DNA of 7,046 bases from Lautropia sp. SCN 70-15. Its GTDB lineage: Bacteria; Pseudomonadota; Gammaproteobacteria; Burkholderiales; Burkholderiaceae_E. This document shows positions 6,347 through 7,046 of this stretch, in pieces. The notes under the pieces are model-generated. The model was not told the origin of the DNA. It saw only the letters and a program-made list of their open reading frames with translations, and searched no databases. The stretch covers positions 1 to 7,046 of the forward strand of contig MEEC01000140.1 of NCBI GenBank assembly GCA_001724315.1. The letters are read 5' to 3'. Numbering within the stretch: position 1 is the first letter of the stretch; the number at the start of each line of letters is the position of its first letter. The translations under genes were made by a program, and so were the position numbers.

Positions 6347-7046
6347 CGGGGCGTGCCGGGCTCGGCGACGGGCTCCCCGCGGGCCGCGAGCCAGTCGCGC
6401 GCGATCTCGTCGAGGGTGCGGGGCGCGCTCGCAATGCGCGGGCCGGCGAAATGCCGGACGGTGTCGCGCGAGGTTTCGTCGCGCAGGTACTCGACCGGCG
6501 ACTTGCCGTCGACGCGGGCCAGCATCAGCGCCGGCAGCAGCGCCGCGGCACGACCCTCCAGCCCGGCGCGCGGCTCGAACCGGCCCTCTGCGAAGTAGGC
6601 CTGCACGAAGGCCTCGAAGCTCGCCAGCAGCTCCCCGCGCCGCTCCGGGCGGACCAGCGCCTTGAGCAGCAGATGGTTCAGGCAGAAGGCGATGTCGAAG
6701 GCCGGGTCGCCGTACCAGGCGCATTCGGCATCGAGCAGGATCGGTCCGTCGGGGCCCACCAGGATGTTCTTCGGGCTGACGTCGCCGTGGACCAGCGCGA
6801 TCTGCGCCGAGCCGGTGCGCTCGACCAGGGTGTTCAGGCGCGCCGCGAGATCGGGGTGGCGGATGGCGGTCGCCAGCAGGTAGGGCTCGAGCCGCAGCGC
6901 GTGGAAGTTCGCGAGCGTGGGAAATGCTGCGGCCAGCGCCGGGTCCTGGGCGCTCGCGAAGTGGATGCGGCCGAGGACTTCGCCGACCGCCCGGGCGGTC
7001 GCCGGCTCGACCCGGCCGTCGAGCAGCTGGCGTTTCCAGACGGGGT
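6343..7046 (-). CDS. Phosphotransferase, APH/choline kinase family (5'-truncated by window edge)
   Basis: The C-terminal 233 residues of a small-molecule kinase with the eukaryotic-kinase-like aminoglycoside phosphotransferase fold. The frame stays open to the window end. Counting from the codon at 7044-7042, the visible part starts PVWKRQLLDG, has a typical LGRIHFA helix (24-30), the catalytic HGDVSPKN (86-93; HxDxxxxN, catalytic D88 and metal-binding N93), and the metal-binding aspartate in LLDAEC (D105), followed by WYGDPAFD (110-117). The GTG at 6759 lies inside the catalytic core and is not a start. The ATP-binding N-lobe, including the lysine, is outside the window, so it cannot be judged whether the enzyme is complete. 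The catalytic residues seen are all intact. The fold is shared by kinases of antibiotics, choline, homoserine and methylthioribose, so a substrate cannot be named; there is no reason to infer antibiotic resistance. Its stop overlaps the DUF2868 start by 4 bases, making it the proximal gene of the trio. Confidence 0.92.
   Translation of the reverse strand, partial: PVWKRQLLDGRVEPATARAVGEVLGRIHFASAQDPALAAAFPTLANFHALRLEPYLLATAIRHPDLAARLNTLVERTGSAQIALVHGDVSPKNILVGPDGPILLDAECAWYGDPAFDIAFCLNHLLLKALVRPERRGELLASFEAFVQAYFAEGRFEPRAGLEGRAAALLPALMLARVDGKSPVEYLRDETSRDTVRHFAGPRIASAPRTLDEIARDWLAARGEPVAEPGTPR

Noticed and set aside
3068..6598. A 1176-codon plus-strand open frame running antisense to arfB, the GTPase, the DUF2868 gene and the end of the phosphotransferase
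   Set aside because: The protein is low complexity, rich in R, G, A, H and Q, with no domain. It lies opposite four convincing genes. In such GC-rich sequence, antisense frames lack stops by codon bias alone.
6347..6724. N-terminal extension of the DUF2868 frame to an upstream start
   Set aside because: This stretch is R/G/A-rich and lies in the kinase gene in another frame. Protein-like sequence begins at MNEADARATL, and the ATG there overlaps the kinase stop as expected for coupling.
6343..7046. Antibiotic-resistance gene (aminoglycoside phosphotransferase)
   Set aside because: Only the broad APH/choline kinase fold is seen. The coding style matches the neighbours, no mobile element is nearby, and the residues visible do not match a known resistance subfamily closely enough to claim one.

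Overview
The window is a uniformly GC-rich, densely coded bacterial chromosome segment. Six protein genes fill almost all of it, two of them cut by the window edges. I see no rRNA, tRNA, CRISPR array, insertion sequence or prophage, and no gene-free stretch over 300 bases. The longest gap is about 116 bases. The base composition and gene set (outer-membrane phospholipase A, ArfB, and the DUF2868/DUF3482 pair) suggest a high-GC beta- or gammaproteobacterium, most likely Burkholderiales-like. This is a judgement from gene content, not a phylogeny. A Gram-negative envelope is directly implied by the PldA beta-barrel.

Plus strand, 1-2029: the 3' part of a metallo-beta-lactamase-fold hydrolase, then a complete outer-membrane phospholipase A (pldA) with an intact catalytic triad. 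pldA ends 7 bases from the stop codon of a convergent minus-strand gene.

Minus strand, 7046-2037, read right to left: (i) a phosphotransferase of the aminoglycoside/choline kinase fold, N-terminus outside the window; (ii) a multi-pass membrane protein of the DUF2868 type, joined to the kinase by an ATGA overlap; (iii) a DUF3482-type GTPase with a glycine-rich hydrophobic segment; (iv) arfB, a stop-codon-independent peptidyl-tRNA hydrolase for rescuing stalled ribosomes; (v) a class II aldolase/adducin-family enzyme behind its own candidate promoter.

The most interesting part is the kinase - membrane protein - GTPase trio at about 3353-7046. DUF2868 and DUF3482 are, to my knowledge, uncharacterised families that tend to sit together. 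Here the pair is translationally coupled to a small-molecule-kinase-like protein. The GTPase has a non-standard G1 and G4 and a membrane-active-looking segment. A membrane-associated GTPase system is a reasonable hypothesis, but its role cannot be read from the sequence. The remaining genes are recognisable housekeeping or metabolic functions.
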